Numbered from the stretch's first letter, positions 47,130-59,116 are shown. The stretch: DNA of 64,000 nucleotides from Gerris lacustris (GCA_951217055.1 OX578283.1:29821427-29885426); one strand, 5' to 3'. The notes: generated by a model from the sequence alone, not told the origin. Numbers and translations are program-made.

Positions 47130-48040
47130 GAATATTTTTATCATGAATTGAGAGCATGCGATTAAGGAAGGATCTGGCAAAGTTAAATTTTTGAGCATAG
47201 GGATGGTGTGAGAAATAGTTTAGAGGTCTTCCGGAATTTTGGAGTTTGCGATAACAATTGGTAATGGTACATATATAATAGAATTATCAGGTTTACGAAT
47301 AACGAATAACTAGCATATCTAGAAAAGGTATCTGGTTATTTTTTATTTATTTTTTTTTTTTTTATTTTTTTATTTTTTTATTTTTTTTTTTTTGACTGGA
47401 GGGAAAAGACAACGGCTCCTGCAGGGCAAAAGTTTTATGCCTATGAAGTATCTGGTTATTAATTTTGGTTTCAGAAGAAAATTTAAGTCTAGGATGAAAT
47501 TAATTGAATGTATCTATAACAGTTGGAATTAAATTTTCAGGGATGACAGTAATCATATCATCTACACATTTAAAAATAAATGGTAAATTGAATGGTAATT
47601 TTGGTAGAGAAACTTGAATGAGTTTGGTGAGGACAAGGTCAGCGAGTATAGGTCTTAGGCTAGAACCCATAGAAATAGAAGTACCAAATATTTGGGAGTA
47701 AACTTCGTTTTTATAGAGAAATAACCATAATGGAAACAAAATTTAAGACATTCAATAAATTTGGTTTTGGATAAATAGTGGTGTGGTTTAGAAGGTTGTT
47801 CCATAAACAATATCAACTCGGCTGTATGTAAAGAGGGAAGATACATCAAGTGAAACAAGAATATGTTGGTCAGGAACAATAATTGAACTGATTTTAGATT
47901 TGAACTCAAAAGAATCTTTTAGGTTGTACGTTGGATTGGATATATTTTGTAATAAATCAGTAATGAATTTAGACAGGTTATATATGTGGGAGAGTTAAGG
48001 CTCTACCGCCCTTTGAGGTTAGGAAAAACAGTAAAATTAA
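47130..48040 (-). pseudogene. Penelope-like reverse transcriptase, broken
   Basis: Minus-strand translation, pieced across frames, gives the ordered Penelope-like signature: NSPTY near 47980, VSLDVSSLFT near 47850, YKNEVYSQIFGTSISMGSS...PILADLVL near 47720-47620, the catalytic VDDMITVIP near 47560, then FN...HPRLKF. Frameshifts and stops lie between motifs near 47800 and 47484, and a 107-bp insertion splits the 3' part. No GIY-YIG endonuclease is seen. The second catalytic segment reads CVDD rather than the usual YVDD. Fragment only. Confidence 0.75.
47341..47447 (-). mobile_element. 107-bp poly(A)-tailed insertion with 13-bp TSD
   Basis: Flanked by identical gtatctggttatt at 47328-47340 and 47448-47460. 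On the minus strand it reads a short body (gccctgcaggagccgttg, then tttccctccagtc) followed by a roughly 55-bp A-rich tail. Tail plus 13-bp duplication is the hallmark of LINE-mediated retroposition: a truncated LINE or SINE. Source not recognised. Confidence 0.85.
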
Positions 48041-48140
48041 AATTATACTGGTTCTAAGCAAGATATCAAAAATCTAATCACAGGCTTCATTCCTAATTTT
48101 AATTCTGCACAATTTGAGCCCTATTTCAACTTCCTATGAT

Positions 48141-48208
48141 AAATAGTACAGGCGCCATTTTAATACAACGAGTTTTATCGTTGTATTGAAATGGCGCCTG
48201 TACTATTT
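48141..48208. repeat. 68-bp palindrome with 31-bp arms
   Basis: Arms 48141-48171 and 48178-48208 ('agtacaggcgccatt' and complement) pair with a single mismatch around 6 bases. It abuts the left arm of the larger inverted repeat at 48212. Confidence 0.88.
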
Positions 48209-48211
48209 ATT

Positions 48212-49065
48212 CCATTTTTCAGATGGCGGAAAAAGTTGATTTTCCGGGCGGCACAACTACAGGTTAGAACTGATTTTTCTGCCAAGTTTCAACTCTCTAT
48301 AGGTTAAATACCTTGGGCGCTACGATGATAACACACATACATACGTCATGCTGAAAACCACTCAGGAGGTCTTAAAAAACACCTAAAACGGATAATTCCG
48401 TTGAAATCGCGAAAAAATTTTTTTTTATGAAAACAATACTTTTCCTACTATTAGTAGTGAGGAAAAGTAATAAATAGAAAGGATTTAAATTATTTATATT
48501 GTTAAATAAATTTAACATAGGTATAATGATGATTTTGAAGTTTTAAGTTTTAATTTTGAAGGGCGACGTCATGGGGGGACGGAGAGGACGCGTCCTCCCC
48601 TATGTTTGATATGTAATAAAGAATTCAACCAACTAAAAAATGATTAAAATATCTAACCCGTTTTTCTATTTATTATGAGGGGTAAATATGCATTACATGT
48701 CCCACCTAATTCTAAACGTCCGATTTAATTCAGGTTTTTTCAGACTGTTCTTTTTTACATTACAAAAACTATTTCCGTTGTAGCATCTCGATAAATTCAA
48801 TCTTATTTTTTTAACTTAATTTGTACTTTTCCTCACCTCTGGTAGGAAAAGTACAAAGTTTTTTTTTTTGAGATTTCAACTTATCAAATTATCCGTTTTG
48901 GGTGTTTTAAAGACCTCCTGAGTGGTTTTCAGCATGACGTCTGTATGTGTGTTATCATCGTAGCGCTCAGGGTATTTATCCTAGAGAGTTTAAACTTGGC
49001 AGAAAAATCAGTCCTTTCTTCTAGTTGTGCCCCCCGAAAAAAAAAAAATTTTCCGCCATCTTGAA
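48212..49065. mobile_element. About 850-bp foldback element
   Basis: Arms 48212-48435 and 48838-49065 match in inverted order: 'ccatttttcagatggcgg' with 'ccgccatcttgaaccctg', 'catgctgaaaaccactcagg' with its complement, and 'ttatcatcgtagcgc' with its complement. The centre is AT-rich and contains 'gggggacggagaggacgcgtc'. No frame, TSD not resolved. Confidence 0.75.
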
Positions 49066-49576
49066 CCCTGTTTGTTGAGTCAGCAAAAATTTAAAAACAT
49101 CATACAAAATCGAAAAGTGGTCCGAGCAAGTTGATATTAGGCACGAATGTGCCTCTTTGTATGACAAACAAATCCACCAAATTTCAAGTTGAAGTTATCA
49201 ATTTTTGAAATTTGAAACTTTGACGGTTAATTATACCGAAAGTATAAATACGTTTTTGACATATAGCATATCGTTGGAACAGGTAAAAAATAAGGAACAA
49301 ATATAAAAAAAAAACCTATGGAATTCCATTAATTAGTTTATAAAATTAAATAGTTTATAAATATTAAAAGTTATAAGTGAACATAATTATTAATAGTGCG
49401 ATACATTTGTTAGACGTCAAAGTTTGTTTTCTTTTGTCAAAATATCGCCAAAATTCAAATAATCAAATAAATTGGGTATATATGACCAAACATTCCAACC
49501 AACACCCTTCACAAAACAAATAAATAAAATAAAATAAATAATAATAATTTATAAAATGTATTTTGAAAAATGGTAA

Positions 49577-50301
49577 TAAAATAAACAGGTCAAGTGTGTG
49601 CTAGTCAGCACACAGCGAGGGTCCGTAGGCAACCCTGTATAGTTTAAGTAGTACCTTATTGATGGTGTTTTATAAAATGCTAAAAAGCTTACTTTGAACT
49701 ATCCTATGGGTCTGATATTCTCAAAACACATAAACAAACTTCTGATAAAGTATTTTTTTGCCACTGAACCGGACTACAACCATATAAATACATCGAAAAG
49801 ACCATAGTTATAAAAAAACGTATTTTGTCAATGAAAAATAAAAAATAATATTTTTTCAAAATTTCCAAAAAGAGGTATCTTTACTTTTGGTCGAAGAATG
49901 TTCAGGAATTTTATCAGATTTTTGAACGCGAGATAGAGGGGGGGGGGGGGGGACACACACGTTTCACACGTACTTCAAACTTGCCTACGCTCACCCTATC
50001 AAAGTTACAACCAAAGAATTATATATTTTTGTAATCAGCTCGACGTACCCTTCCATATGATACCCCTCATGGTGTCAAAAAAAAAAAAAAAAAAATTAAA
50101 CCCTTAGGTTTATTTACCCTAATTTTTTTGAAAAATATTTTTTTTAAGTCGCTTTATTTTTAAAATGTGTGGGTAGGTACAAGGCACATACATGCCAAAT
50201 TTCAAAGTGATCGGACGAAAGGTGTAGCCGTGAGAGCAGGCGACCGGACGGACGGACAGACGGAAAATAATATAAGGGTCCTTGGTTTTGCCTACGGACC
50301 C
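49577..50301 (+). mobile_element. About 0.72-kb element, copy 1 of a direct pair
   Basis: Starts with a perfect small palindrome (gtgtgctagtcagcacac). Inside lie inverted ends gggtccgtaggcaa (49619) and ttgcctacggaccc (to 50301). Contains a run of about 14 G near 49938 and ends in ggacggacggacag-type repeats. Aligns along its whole length with 52035-52731. No frame. DNA-transposon-like, superfamily unassigned. Confidence 0.75.
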
Positions 50302-50624
50302 TAAAAATCAGTTAGTTCAAAACGGTCACCCATCCAAGTACTTACCATGCCAAATGCGGCTTCCTCCTGCTGCGAAGTAGCAAGGGAGGCCACTTTGGTG
50401 GCCTCCGAAGCGAGGAAAAGTTCCGAGGTACCCCGTACCCGATTTTTTTTATTTTAAGAAAATTATGGAAGGTTATGGTTAGTTTAGGTAAAGGTTAGTA
50501 CTTTTTGACCTTCTATCGGGATACTTTGATGGGATACTTTTCTTAAATGAATTTAATTGTTTAGCCTGAACGAAAAAATTGGATAGGATTGCCTCTGGGA
50601 AGGACTGTAACAACATATTAACAT

Positions 50625-50785
50625 TCAATTTTTAAGTTTTTGGTAGTTTTCATATTACGGAAAGTTAAATTTTAATTTAAATCAAATTATAATTATTATT
50701 AACTACGGGAAACAGACAGTGAAAAATACACTCCTGTGCCGGGATGTCTGTTTCCCGTAGTTAATAATAATTATAATTTGATTTA
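50625..50785 (-). mobile_element. tRNA-hairpin retroposon, copy 3, with 13-bp TSD
   Basis: The 161-bp element is flanked by aacatattaacat at 50612-50624 and 50786-50798. The arms are intact but the tRNA-like centre is almost entirely deleted, leaving 'gccgggatgtctg'. The asymmetric end with 'tttttggtagttttcat' is on the left, giving minus orientation like copy 2. Confidence 0.85.
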
Positions 50786-51402
50786 AACATATTAACATAC
50801 AATTGTGTTGCTTCCTGGTATATTGAAATGTATACTAAACCCAAAAAACATGAGGGGCTTCAGCCCCCTCCAGAACTTATGACCTTGGATCGCCACTGAC
50901 TAGTAGAAAGATAGAAGAAACAGTTTAACCAAAATAAAGTTAAAAAAATAGAAATGTCCATGTTTTGTATGTTTTAATTAAATATTAGTTATTAATAAGT
51001 ACAAAAACAGTAAAAAATAAATAAATCTAAACTCTCTGAGATCTGCAAGCTTGTGTCATGGTCGATGGACTCCAGGATTATTGATAGTATAAAGAGTTGG
51101 TTGATTCGACCTCGTTTTTCCCAGCACCTTTTTAACGTTCTTATTTGAATTTATTTTTATATTACAGATCTCTCATTTATCGTTGAGTGTATTTTCTTTC
51201 CATTTCCTCTCCTTTACAAGACGATTATAAACACTCTGATGGTTGAATCCCTCAAAGACTTTACTAAAGCTCTCAAACGGATGCTGAAAATGTTCGAAGG
51301 TAGATAGCGTTGCGGTACGCACGGCGTTTTTAGATTTATTTTTTGCAGACAAAAGGCCTGTGGTGTTCGGGGTCTGTAGGCTAGAGTCCCCTAGAGCTCA
51401 GT

Positions 51403-51532
51403 TCAGTCGTGTTCGCGGATCCAAGAATAGTTCGCTTCGAGATGCCAGCGGCTGCTGTCGAACAGGGCCAGCCAATGGATTCGCTCCCGACAATAGTTTC
51501 TCTTGAATTCGAAGTTTACGGACATGTACAAG
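51403..51532 (+). promoter_or_regulatory. Core promoter / 5' UTR of the acylphosphatase-like gene
   Basis: A local rise in GC and CpG (51300-51530) in AT-rich DNA, with a TCAGTC initiator-like motif at 51403-51408, precedes the ATG at 51442. Position and composition fit a transcription start. No TATA box is evident. Confidence 0.45.
51442..51532 (+). CDS. Acylphosphatase-like gene, exon 1 (partial)
   Basis: The frame opens at ATG 51442 and encodes about 30 residues ending VSLEFEVYGHVQ plus the first base of a Gly codon, then a gtaaac donor at 51533. The segment (V/I)S(V/L)(D/E)(Y/F)E(V/I)(F/Y)GxVQG is the conserved start of acylphosphatase, a small cytosolic enzyme that hydrolyses acyl-phosphates; VQG begins its phosphate-binding loop. 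The split inside this Gly fits a coding exon. The 13-residue leader is not recognised. I searched downstream for the next exon (VFFR...GWV) and did not find it, so the rest may lie beyond the window or the copy may be broken. It sits between two direct repeats (49577 and 52035). Confidence 0.68.
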
Positions 51533-52034
51533 GTAAACTAAATTTTCACTTTTTTTAACTAAACTTATATTACTTAACTTTGAATTTTATTTATTTATTT
51601 TGTGTTCGAGAAAAAATACATTAATCATGTCACCTGTTAACAAGTGAGAAAAAAAAGAAAAAAATCTTCACTTGTTTGAAGCCAAAACTCACATAATTCT
51701 GGCAAAATGCCCCCCGTGTAAGTGAAATCGAGACTTTTCTTCCCATCCATTCTTGTTAGCAAAAATTATTAATTCCGAGTTTCCTTACCTCCTCTAATTC
51801 ATTTTTAAGACAATTTGTTCTTATTACATTTTAATTTTTATTTAGTAACCTAATCTTTTTCTTTTACCTCAAATGATTATTATTTTTTTTTTTTTTTTTA
51901 AATTTATTTGCGTTAGTTTCGTAACTAAATTATCAGATTACAGCTTATGTAAATAAGACTGGAATAAATAAGAAAATAATTTGATAATATTAAATTAAAA
52001 TATATTTAGCGAATAAAAAAAAATAAATAAACAG

Positions 52035-52731
52035 GTCAAGTGTGTGCTAGTCAGCACACAGCGAGTGTCCGTAGGCCACACTATATAGTGTTTAACTGTA
52101 AAGTGTATAAACAGTGTTTTTTTAAAATACTAAAAAGCTTACTTTGAACCATTCTAAGGGTCTAATATTCTCAAAACACACTCTGATAAAGTATTTTTTT
52201 TCCACTGAACCGGATTAAAACCATATAAATACATCGAAAAGACCATAATTATAAAAAACCGTATTTTGTCAATAAAAAGTAGAATAATATTTTTTTCGAA
52301 ATTTCCAAGAAGTGGTATCTTTACTTTTGGTCGAAGAATATTCAGGAATTTTTTCAGATTTTTTGCACTTCACATAAGCGAGATAGAGGGGGGGGGGGGG
52401 GGACACGTTTCAAACCCGCTTAAACTCGCCTACGCTCGCCCTATTAAGTTATAACCAAAGAATTATATATTTTTGTAATCAGCTCGACGTACCCTTTCAT
52501 ATGATACCCCTCACGGTGTCGAAAAAAAACCCTTTTAAGTTTTTTAACCCTTAAGTTTTTTTACCCTAATTTTTTTTAAGGCGCTATATTTTTAAAATAT
52601 GTGGGCAGGTACAAGACACATACATGCCAAATTTCAAAGTGATCGGACAAAAGGTGTAGCCGTGAGAGCACGCGAGAGGACGGACGGACAGACACGCAGG
52701 AAAATATAAGGGTCCTTGGTTTTGCCTACGG
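52035..52731 (+). mobile_element. About 0.7-kb element, copy 2 of a direct pair
   Basis: Same order of landmarks as 49577-50301: gtgtgctagtcagcacac palindrome, gtccgtaggc, 'aaaaccatataaatacatcg', a run of about 14 G near 52389, 'acatgccaaatttcaaagtg', then 'ccttggttttgcctacgg'. The terminal gaccc of the right end is missing. Same orientation as copy 1. Confidence 0.75.
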
Positions 52732-53837
52732 AAAAAATAAAATAAAAATAATAATAAAATAAATAGATGATACTTAACACTTAAACAAACAGACAGGTTG
52801 TTTGATCTAAAATAATGTATAATTGTCTCTCTACAATATATACATACAAATTACAATCAGACGATCGTTTTAGTCTTTCGATTATTTTGAATGACAATTA
52901 TACAAAGTCTGGACTATTATAAGTAGTCTATGTATAACTGTCATTTAAAACAGTCGAATGACTGAAAAGTCCGTCTGTTTGTATTTTTTATAGTGATTAG
53001 ACAATTATACATTATTTGGGATTAAACAACCTGTGTGATTTATTCAAGTGTTAGGTATCTTGTTTCTAAATCAGAAAATATCGATCGATACAACCAATTT
53101 TTAAATACAAATAATAGCTGAAATTATGTTAACAATATTTTATATTTTGTAAAATTCTAATTGTAATGTAAAATGCAGAATTCATATTATTATTATTTAT
53201 TTTTTAATAGCTAATTCTATATCCAATTTTATTATTTGATCGCAAAAGTATGTCCGTAGTGGGTTTCTTACATAGCGTAAGTCAAGTCCACTATATAAGC
53301 GTAAGTGGGACTCAAAGCTGACTGGAATTTTCCTGCCCCCTTTAACATTTAGCTACACTAGGGCAGGGCCACACTTGGCAGAAAAATCGGCCCTGAACTT
53401 CTAAAACTGTCGTATGACTTGTCTACTTGTCGTGAATCTATTTGTTATTTATATGCTGCAGAGGTAAGTGTAAATAAAATTAAAAAAAAAAAAAAAAAAA
53501 AATAGAGAAGAAATAAAATAGTTCGATGATGCCAAGGTTTACCTACAACCTCTTGTGTATAAACCTTTGTATTTTATAAAGTGCATTATTTTGTTATTTA
53601 GTTTGTATTTTATTATAGAACCTTAAACCGGGATCCCTAGGAACGTGAAACGCTAGCGTGAGGCACGCTTTCTTGGAAGACTACCCATTAGAACGAAGAG
53701 TCGTGAGTTTGCCTCTGACTTCACAGGCAAGCGTGGAACTCAAACCTTTTTAATTTTTAGTCGTGAGTTCACCTCTACCGATGTATAATGGCAACAAGTA
53801 GTGCGATAAAAATTAGTTTTTTATAAAATTGCAAAAG

Positions 53838-54168
53838 AATGAAACTGTGCGTTTTCTTGAATTTTATGCTAGCGAACAAGAGTTATTTGATGTAAGCATC
53901 AAAGAATACGGTGACCGAGATTTGAGAATTGAGAGAAGAGGCTAAGAGAATTTCTGATGCTCTCAAAATTCCTGGATTTGGACCAAAAGAAGGGATTTCA
54001 GAACTTAAAAACTTGAGAAGTTCTTATTGTCTAGAGTTAAAGAAAATAGCCGATAGTAAGGAGTTAGGAGCCAAAACTGATGAAACTGAGCCAACAGCGT
54101 TTACAGGCCAAAAGTCTTTAGGTTTGAGCAGAAGAATTTTATCATCCGCCATTCATCAAAGACCCACA
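53838..54168 (+). pseudogene. MADF-domain fragment, frameshifted
   Basis: The first frame reads VRFLEFYASEQELFDVSIKEYGDRDLRIE, then a one-base shift near 53935 leads into EAKRISDALKIPGFG, then LKNLRSSYCLELKKIA. This order (acidic start with LfD, KEY.DRDLR, A..I...L, LR..Y..EL.K) is the MADF DNA-binding domain found in arthropod transcription factors and in accessory proteins of PIF/Harbinger elements. A stop follows at 54169. The frameshift and lack of flanking coding sequence suggest a relic. A spliced host exon is less likely. Confidence 0.6.
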
Positions 54169-54199
54169 TAATCAAATCCACCAAAAACCGAACTCACCT

Positions 54200-55324
54200 C
54201 TGCAAAACTCGATAATCCTATGGAGCTCGTTCATGTTCGGCTTCTCGCTTTTTTCCCACGACTGGTGGGGTTACTCAAGCAATTTGTCGTGGACAGTTAA
54301 AAGTTGATACCTCAACTTTCAAGTTAAAGAGCCGATCTTCAAGAAAATTTTTACAATGCCTTAGTAATGCAACTTTTATTTCTTTGTCATAGTAGTTTCT
54401 AATATGTAGTTAGTTTATCCAATTAATAAAAGCGAATATGAGCCGATCCTTATATAGCTATGGTTGGGACTATGTTTTACTAATTATTAATAAATTAGTT
54501 GGTATTATTGAGATTTCGTGAAAATTACTCAAACATGTCTAAAAAATAACAAAATTGTATGGGTAATTATATTATAATACATGTAGTGGCAAGTCTAATT
54601 ATATTGGTAGAGCCCCCAATGTTTACATCCATATGCTCTGCCTCCCCCTAAACTCTAATGAGTGATGTGCTGTATGTATTTAGTTAAGTGTCGACATGTA
54701 GCGCGTCACCGAATGTGGCTAAATAAAATGTCTAGCTGTAACACTATTACACAAATGAAAATGAAACGTAAACAAAAGGTGGTGAACAGCTCGTTTCTAC
54801 CTGTTGTCTTCCGAAAGACTCTCAAAACAAGATGAATGGCAAAAGTTTATTTTCTTATAAATCTCGAACCAACATATTACCATGCTCAACTTTCTGTTGT
54901 GAGAGAAAAATATTGGACTTCAAGTCTTTTGAAACGCAGTATACATTGTATAATCTAGATTGTTCTCGCAATGATAGCTTTAGCTGGGGACTCCTACTAC
55001 ATATTATACTTACAAAAATTGTGAGATTAGAGTATCTATTGATTAAAATTCTAATAGCAGATCACAAGTTACTACTATGCATCATTTATTGTCTACTGCC
55101 CAGAGGTGCACTCGCAAATTTTCCCGTACCGGAACGCCGCGCCGGAGGGCTCTGAGGGCAAAACCGCCCAGACAAGTGGGGGTGTTCTTTACCGCGCTAG
55201 CGTGGTAAAGAAGAGGAATTCTTCAGAACTATGAGACGCGCATGCGCAATGAAAATAAGTACGTAAGTAATCACTTTCTACGCGAAATAATGTTTATATT
55301 TCATATAGAAATAATGTTTATATT
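54200..55324. other. Intergenic DNA, no gene seen
   Basis: An open frame at 54832-55155 runs into the dispersed 'ggtgcactcgcaaatttt' block shared with 3880 and shows no domain. Nothing else supported. Confidence 0.5.
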
Positions 55325-57430
55325 TCGTATCAATCGTAGATAATATAGTACATTACGCGTCTAGCGCGGAAAGTAGCCTTTTGCATGCGAGTGCGAAGTT
55401 TGCACCCGAGCGACAGCGTAATAAATACAGAAAATCATTAAATATACTTACTTGTAACTTCGTTGCTGTACTTGTAACGAAACAATAAGTAAAAACCAAC
55501 CAACTCGATTAAATATTTTTGAGGTAATAATCATAGGCGGCTCTGGAACAATATATTTGGGGGGGGCTGACGCTAAATTTTTAAAAAAATTACGTTTTTA
55601 AGGTATTTTGATGTCTAAAAATATACCTGTTATGTTAGAAAAAAAGACTAATTTATAATGATGAATTAAAAATTTCTCCAAGGAGGAGAAGAATAATGGA
55701 CATAGATTTCATTACTAAAGATATGTAAGCCAAATCCACCATTTTAAAACGGTAGGTTACATACATAAACTTTAAAGGCGGGGATACACTTGAGCATTCA
55801 CCCCGAATGAGCATGCGTTTCCGTTCTCTATCCATATCAGCAAATTGGGGCGAACGCTTGCTCATTCGGGGCGAATGCTCTAGTGCAACCAACAGAGCAG
55901 TTTGCTAGATACAAACAATGAGCAGTATTTTATGGCTTTCAAATGGAGGAATCAGATTTATTTAAAGTTAAATCATTCAAAAGTTCAAAGAAATACAAAT
56001 TTTAAAGTTTTATACAGCAGACGTTATTAACTGCCACAGAGTATGTATTCAGGCCAACAAACTCATCCAAGCTATTCACCAAAACCAAATAATAATTATT
56101 GTGCCATTTTGCCAAGTTTAAACGGTTTAGAGGATTGGTAATGGTTTACTTTAGTGCCTTAGTAATTTTTCAATTATTCTTTTCTGATTTCAACCGACCG
56201 TATTTAAATAACAGTTTTTATTTGTTAAAAATTGGTGGGGGTTTGCAATTATCTTAGGTTGAATTTTCAAATATTTTCTTCTTTCCTATTTAAAACAACC
56301 TAGCACTCGAACCCGAAGAAACCAAGAATACTCATGAAAAAAATCCTTTCGACCATTGCGGCGTTTACTGACAACGCAACGAAAATGGCATTTCCGCGGG
56401 AGAAAAACGTCTTTCTAAAAAGTAATAAAAATAAAAAAGGAATAATTTATCAGAGTGATTTTGATTTCTATTGATTAGCTTTTAGAGAGCAAGAAATGTA
56501 CAATAACAATTTGAGCAAACTAAGAAAATGTATTTTTAACTTTACTTATACAAAATATAGCTTGAACTAACGCAAAAATCTAAACTAAATGCAGTTTTCT
56601 TGGCTTCATTGGAAATATTCTGACAAAGACTTCACTGGATATGGTTTCACGAAAAATACAATCAGTAAACTAATGTAAAAGTTTACCGATCAGTAATACA
56701 ACAAAAGTATGGCAATAATAATACAACCAAAGTATAATAATAATAATAATTATTATTATATTATTATTATACATTGTTTATCACTAAAAACTTGATAAAA
56801 ACCGTTAGCAAATTAGTTTAGTTAAAAGTAAACAAACACGCAAATCGTGCGATTATGAAACGCGCATGCGCAATGAATACAGCTATACGAAAAGAATCAC
56901 TTTCTAAGCATCTAAACAGAGATAAAATGTTTATATTTCGTATCAATCGTAAATAAAAGTTAATCCCTCTAAACTAATCCCTACAAAATGCAAATCCCAA
57001 AACGAGAAATAGATAAATCTATATTTTATTTAGTTATTTTAGGTGCAGAACTATTTCCTAAGTTTTGGGAACACATTTTACGCAAAAAAGTAATTTTTCT
57101 ACGATTGATACGAAATATAAACATTTCATCCCTGTATAGATGCGTAGAAAATGATTCTTTTCGTAGTCTTATTCATTGCGCATGCTCATTTCATAATTCT
57201 TCTTTATTTCCGCACTTGTGATTAGCGTGTTTGTTTACATTTAACAAAACTAATTCGCTGTTTGTTTATTTAAAGTAACTCTTTTTTTTCTGTATCCAAC
57301 AATCGTAGATAGAGTAAGGTGCAACTCGTGCAAAAACTGCATTTTCCTTTGCTCGTGTTGTCTTACTACCCTCCCTCTCTGTCGCTCGGGTGCAAGCTCC
57401 ACACTTGCATGCAAAATGCTACTTTTATGT
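55230..57430. repeat. Cluster of related inverted repeats
   Basis: Blocks 'gcgcatgcgcaatga...tcactttcta...tgtttatatttc' occur at 55237-55325 and 56862-56950 and inverted at 57095-57195. The 'attacgcgtctag...cacccgagcgacagcg' block is at 55339-55430 and inverted at 57298-57430. The interval may be one large foldback element with later insertions. Confidence 0.55.
55792..55880. repeat. Inverted repeat 'gagcattc...gaatgctc'
   Basis: Arms of 21 bp (55792-55812 and 55860-55880), one mismatch, enclose 47 bp. MITE-like. No clear target duplication. Confidence 0.65.
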
Positions 57431-58592
57431 GGCAGTAGCAGGGGTAGTGCAAAAAGCCACTAAGTTACATTTGGCTTTTTTGAAATATTCAAATTTTAAA
57501 CTTGCAACTTTGTAAACAAATATTTATTTCAACATTTTTAACTGTTTTCTACTTATTTTGAATTTATTATTATGTTTTTATATAGAATCTTCGGCTCGGA
57601 ACTAAAACTTAAAAACTTGCCTAGTAACATAAATAACTATTATTGACTACCATCGAAATATTCTGTTTGCAGTATATAAATTTAAAACACATTTATGGAC
57701 ATACCTTTTGTGGAGCTTTGATGTACTGTCAACATAATTCTCAAAAATGCGTGGACATCTCTACGCTACGACAGCACTATCGTGGTGATTGACATAATAG
57801 TGCTATCGTGAGGGTACTATAAAATAAGAGGAATAACTAAGGGTCGATACCTTATCAAACTGACAAGGTTCTAATTACAGTAAAAAACTACGATTCCTGG
57901 TATATTATTAAAGATAAGGCTTTATTTATTTATAAACCTTATAGAACCCTTTTCTTCTGTAATTATTGTGCACTAAAAAATGACTTGGTTAAGAGAAGAC
58001 TAATGTCGGATAATTCTCTGCACAATATTCTCCAAATGACTACTTTAAGGGGAACCTTGCCAACCCATAAACCTATTGTTGTTAAGTGTCAGGTAAAACA
58101 CTTTTTCCCTAATCAATAATTAATATGATAAAAAGAAAGTTGGTGTAAAAGTTAAGTGTAATATACAGCAAGGAGGTAAGGTTCTATTTAGAAGGCTAAG
58201 TACTCGGTTTCTAAGTAGATGCACTTGGCTTGGCTCTAGCTTAGAGTGCTTCTATACTTTACTACAACTCTAGGAGGGGCAACCCATTACGCTAGACAAA
58301 GTTGAAAACTAAAATCAGAAAGCCCCAACGATTTATAGCTTCCATTCATTCTCACCGCCTTTAAACCCATTATAATCAGTTCTGCCATTAATTTTTATTT
58401 TTGACTTCTCTTTTCTTCTTAACGTAGGTGGAGAAAATATTACGAGAAAAATTCGATTAAAGCTTATGCACTTCATCATAATTTTTAACTTTAAAATTTA
58501 AGTTTTATTTTTATTATTATTTTATCGAAAGATAAGTTTTTTATTTCTTTTATTTTTTTAATCTAGTATGGTCATTTAAATAGATTTCTTTA
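57431..58592. other. Intergenic DNA, no gene seen
   Basis: AT-rich, without recognisable coding sequence or long repeats. Confidence 0.5.
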
Positions 58593-59116
58593 TAGTCCAG
58601 GAGGCAGCGTGCATGAAAGTGTCTAACAAACATCAAGCTAGAATATTGTGTAAAGTTAATCTTTCGGTGATGGTGATGACCCTTTAAAAATAAGTGGTCG
58701 GCTAAGTTTGTCGGTATGTGACATAGCTTGGTCATAAGCTATTAAAAGTACAGACCAGTGGAGAGCTGCCATGTTCCATTATAATATGTTAGTATAAAAT
58801 TAGTTATTAGACCAAAAATAAAGTTTGTTTGTCACTTGATAGGTTATTTCTTCAAATTAAAGTGGTCACCAATAAAGTGACTAAGAAACATCAACTTAAT
58901 TTTTGGTCTACTAACTAATTTTGTACTCAGGATCATAAAAATCACATTGTCCGACAAAATTTCTTCGGTTTGTTTTTTAAGAGCTTATGGCCAAGCTATG
59001 TTCCGGAGACGAACTTAGCCGACCACACATTCTTAAAGGGCACCAAAAGATTAACTTTCACACAAAATTCTAGCTTGATGTTACTCAGTCAATTTGATGC
59101 TCACTATATCCTAGAC
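58593..59116. mobile_element. Foldback element FB1, copy 4
   Basis: Begins tagtccaggaggcag and ends near atcctagac, with both arms recognisable ('gctaagtt...tgacatagcttgg' and 'ccaagctatgttcc...gaacttagccgacc'). The arms are more diverged than in copy 2 and the right end is mutated. Confidence 0.75.

Noticed and set aside
54832..55155. 107-codon open frame
   Set aside because: No domain, AT-driven composition, and it ends in a dispersed repeat.
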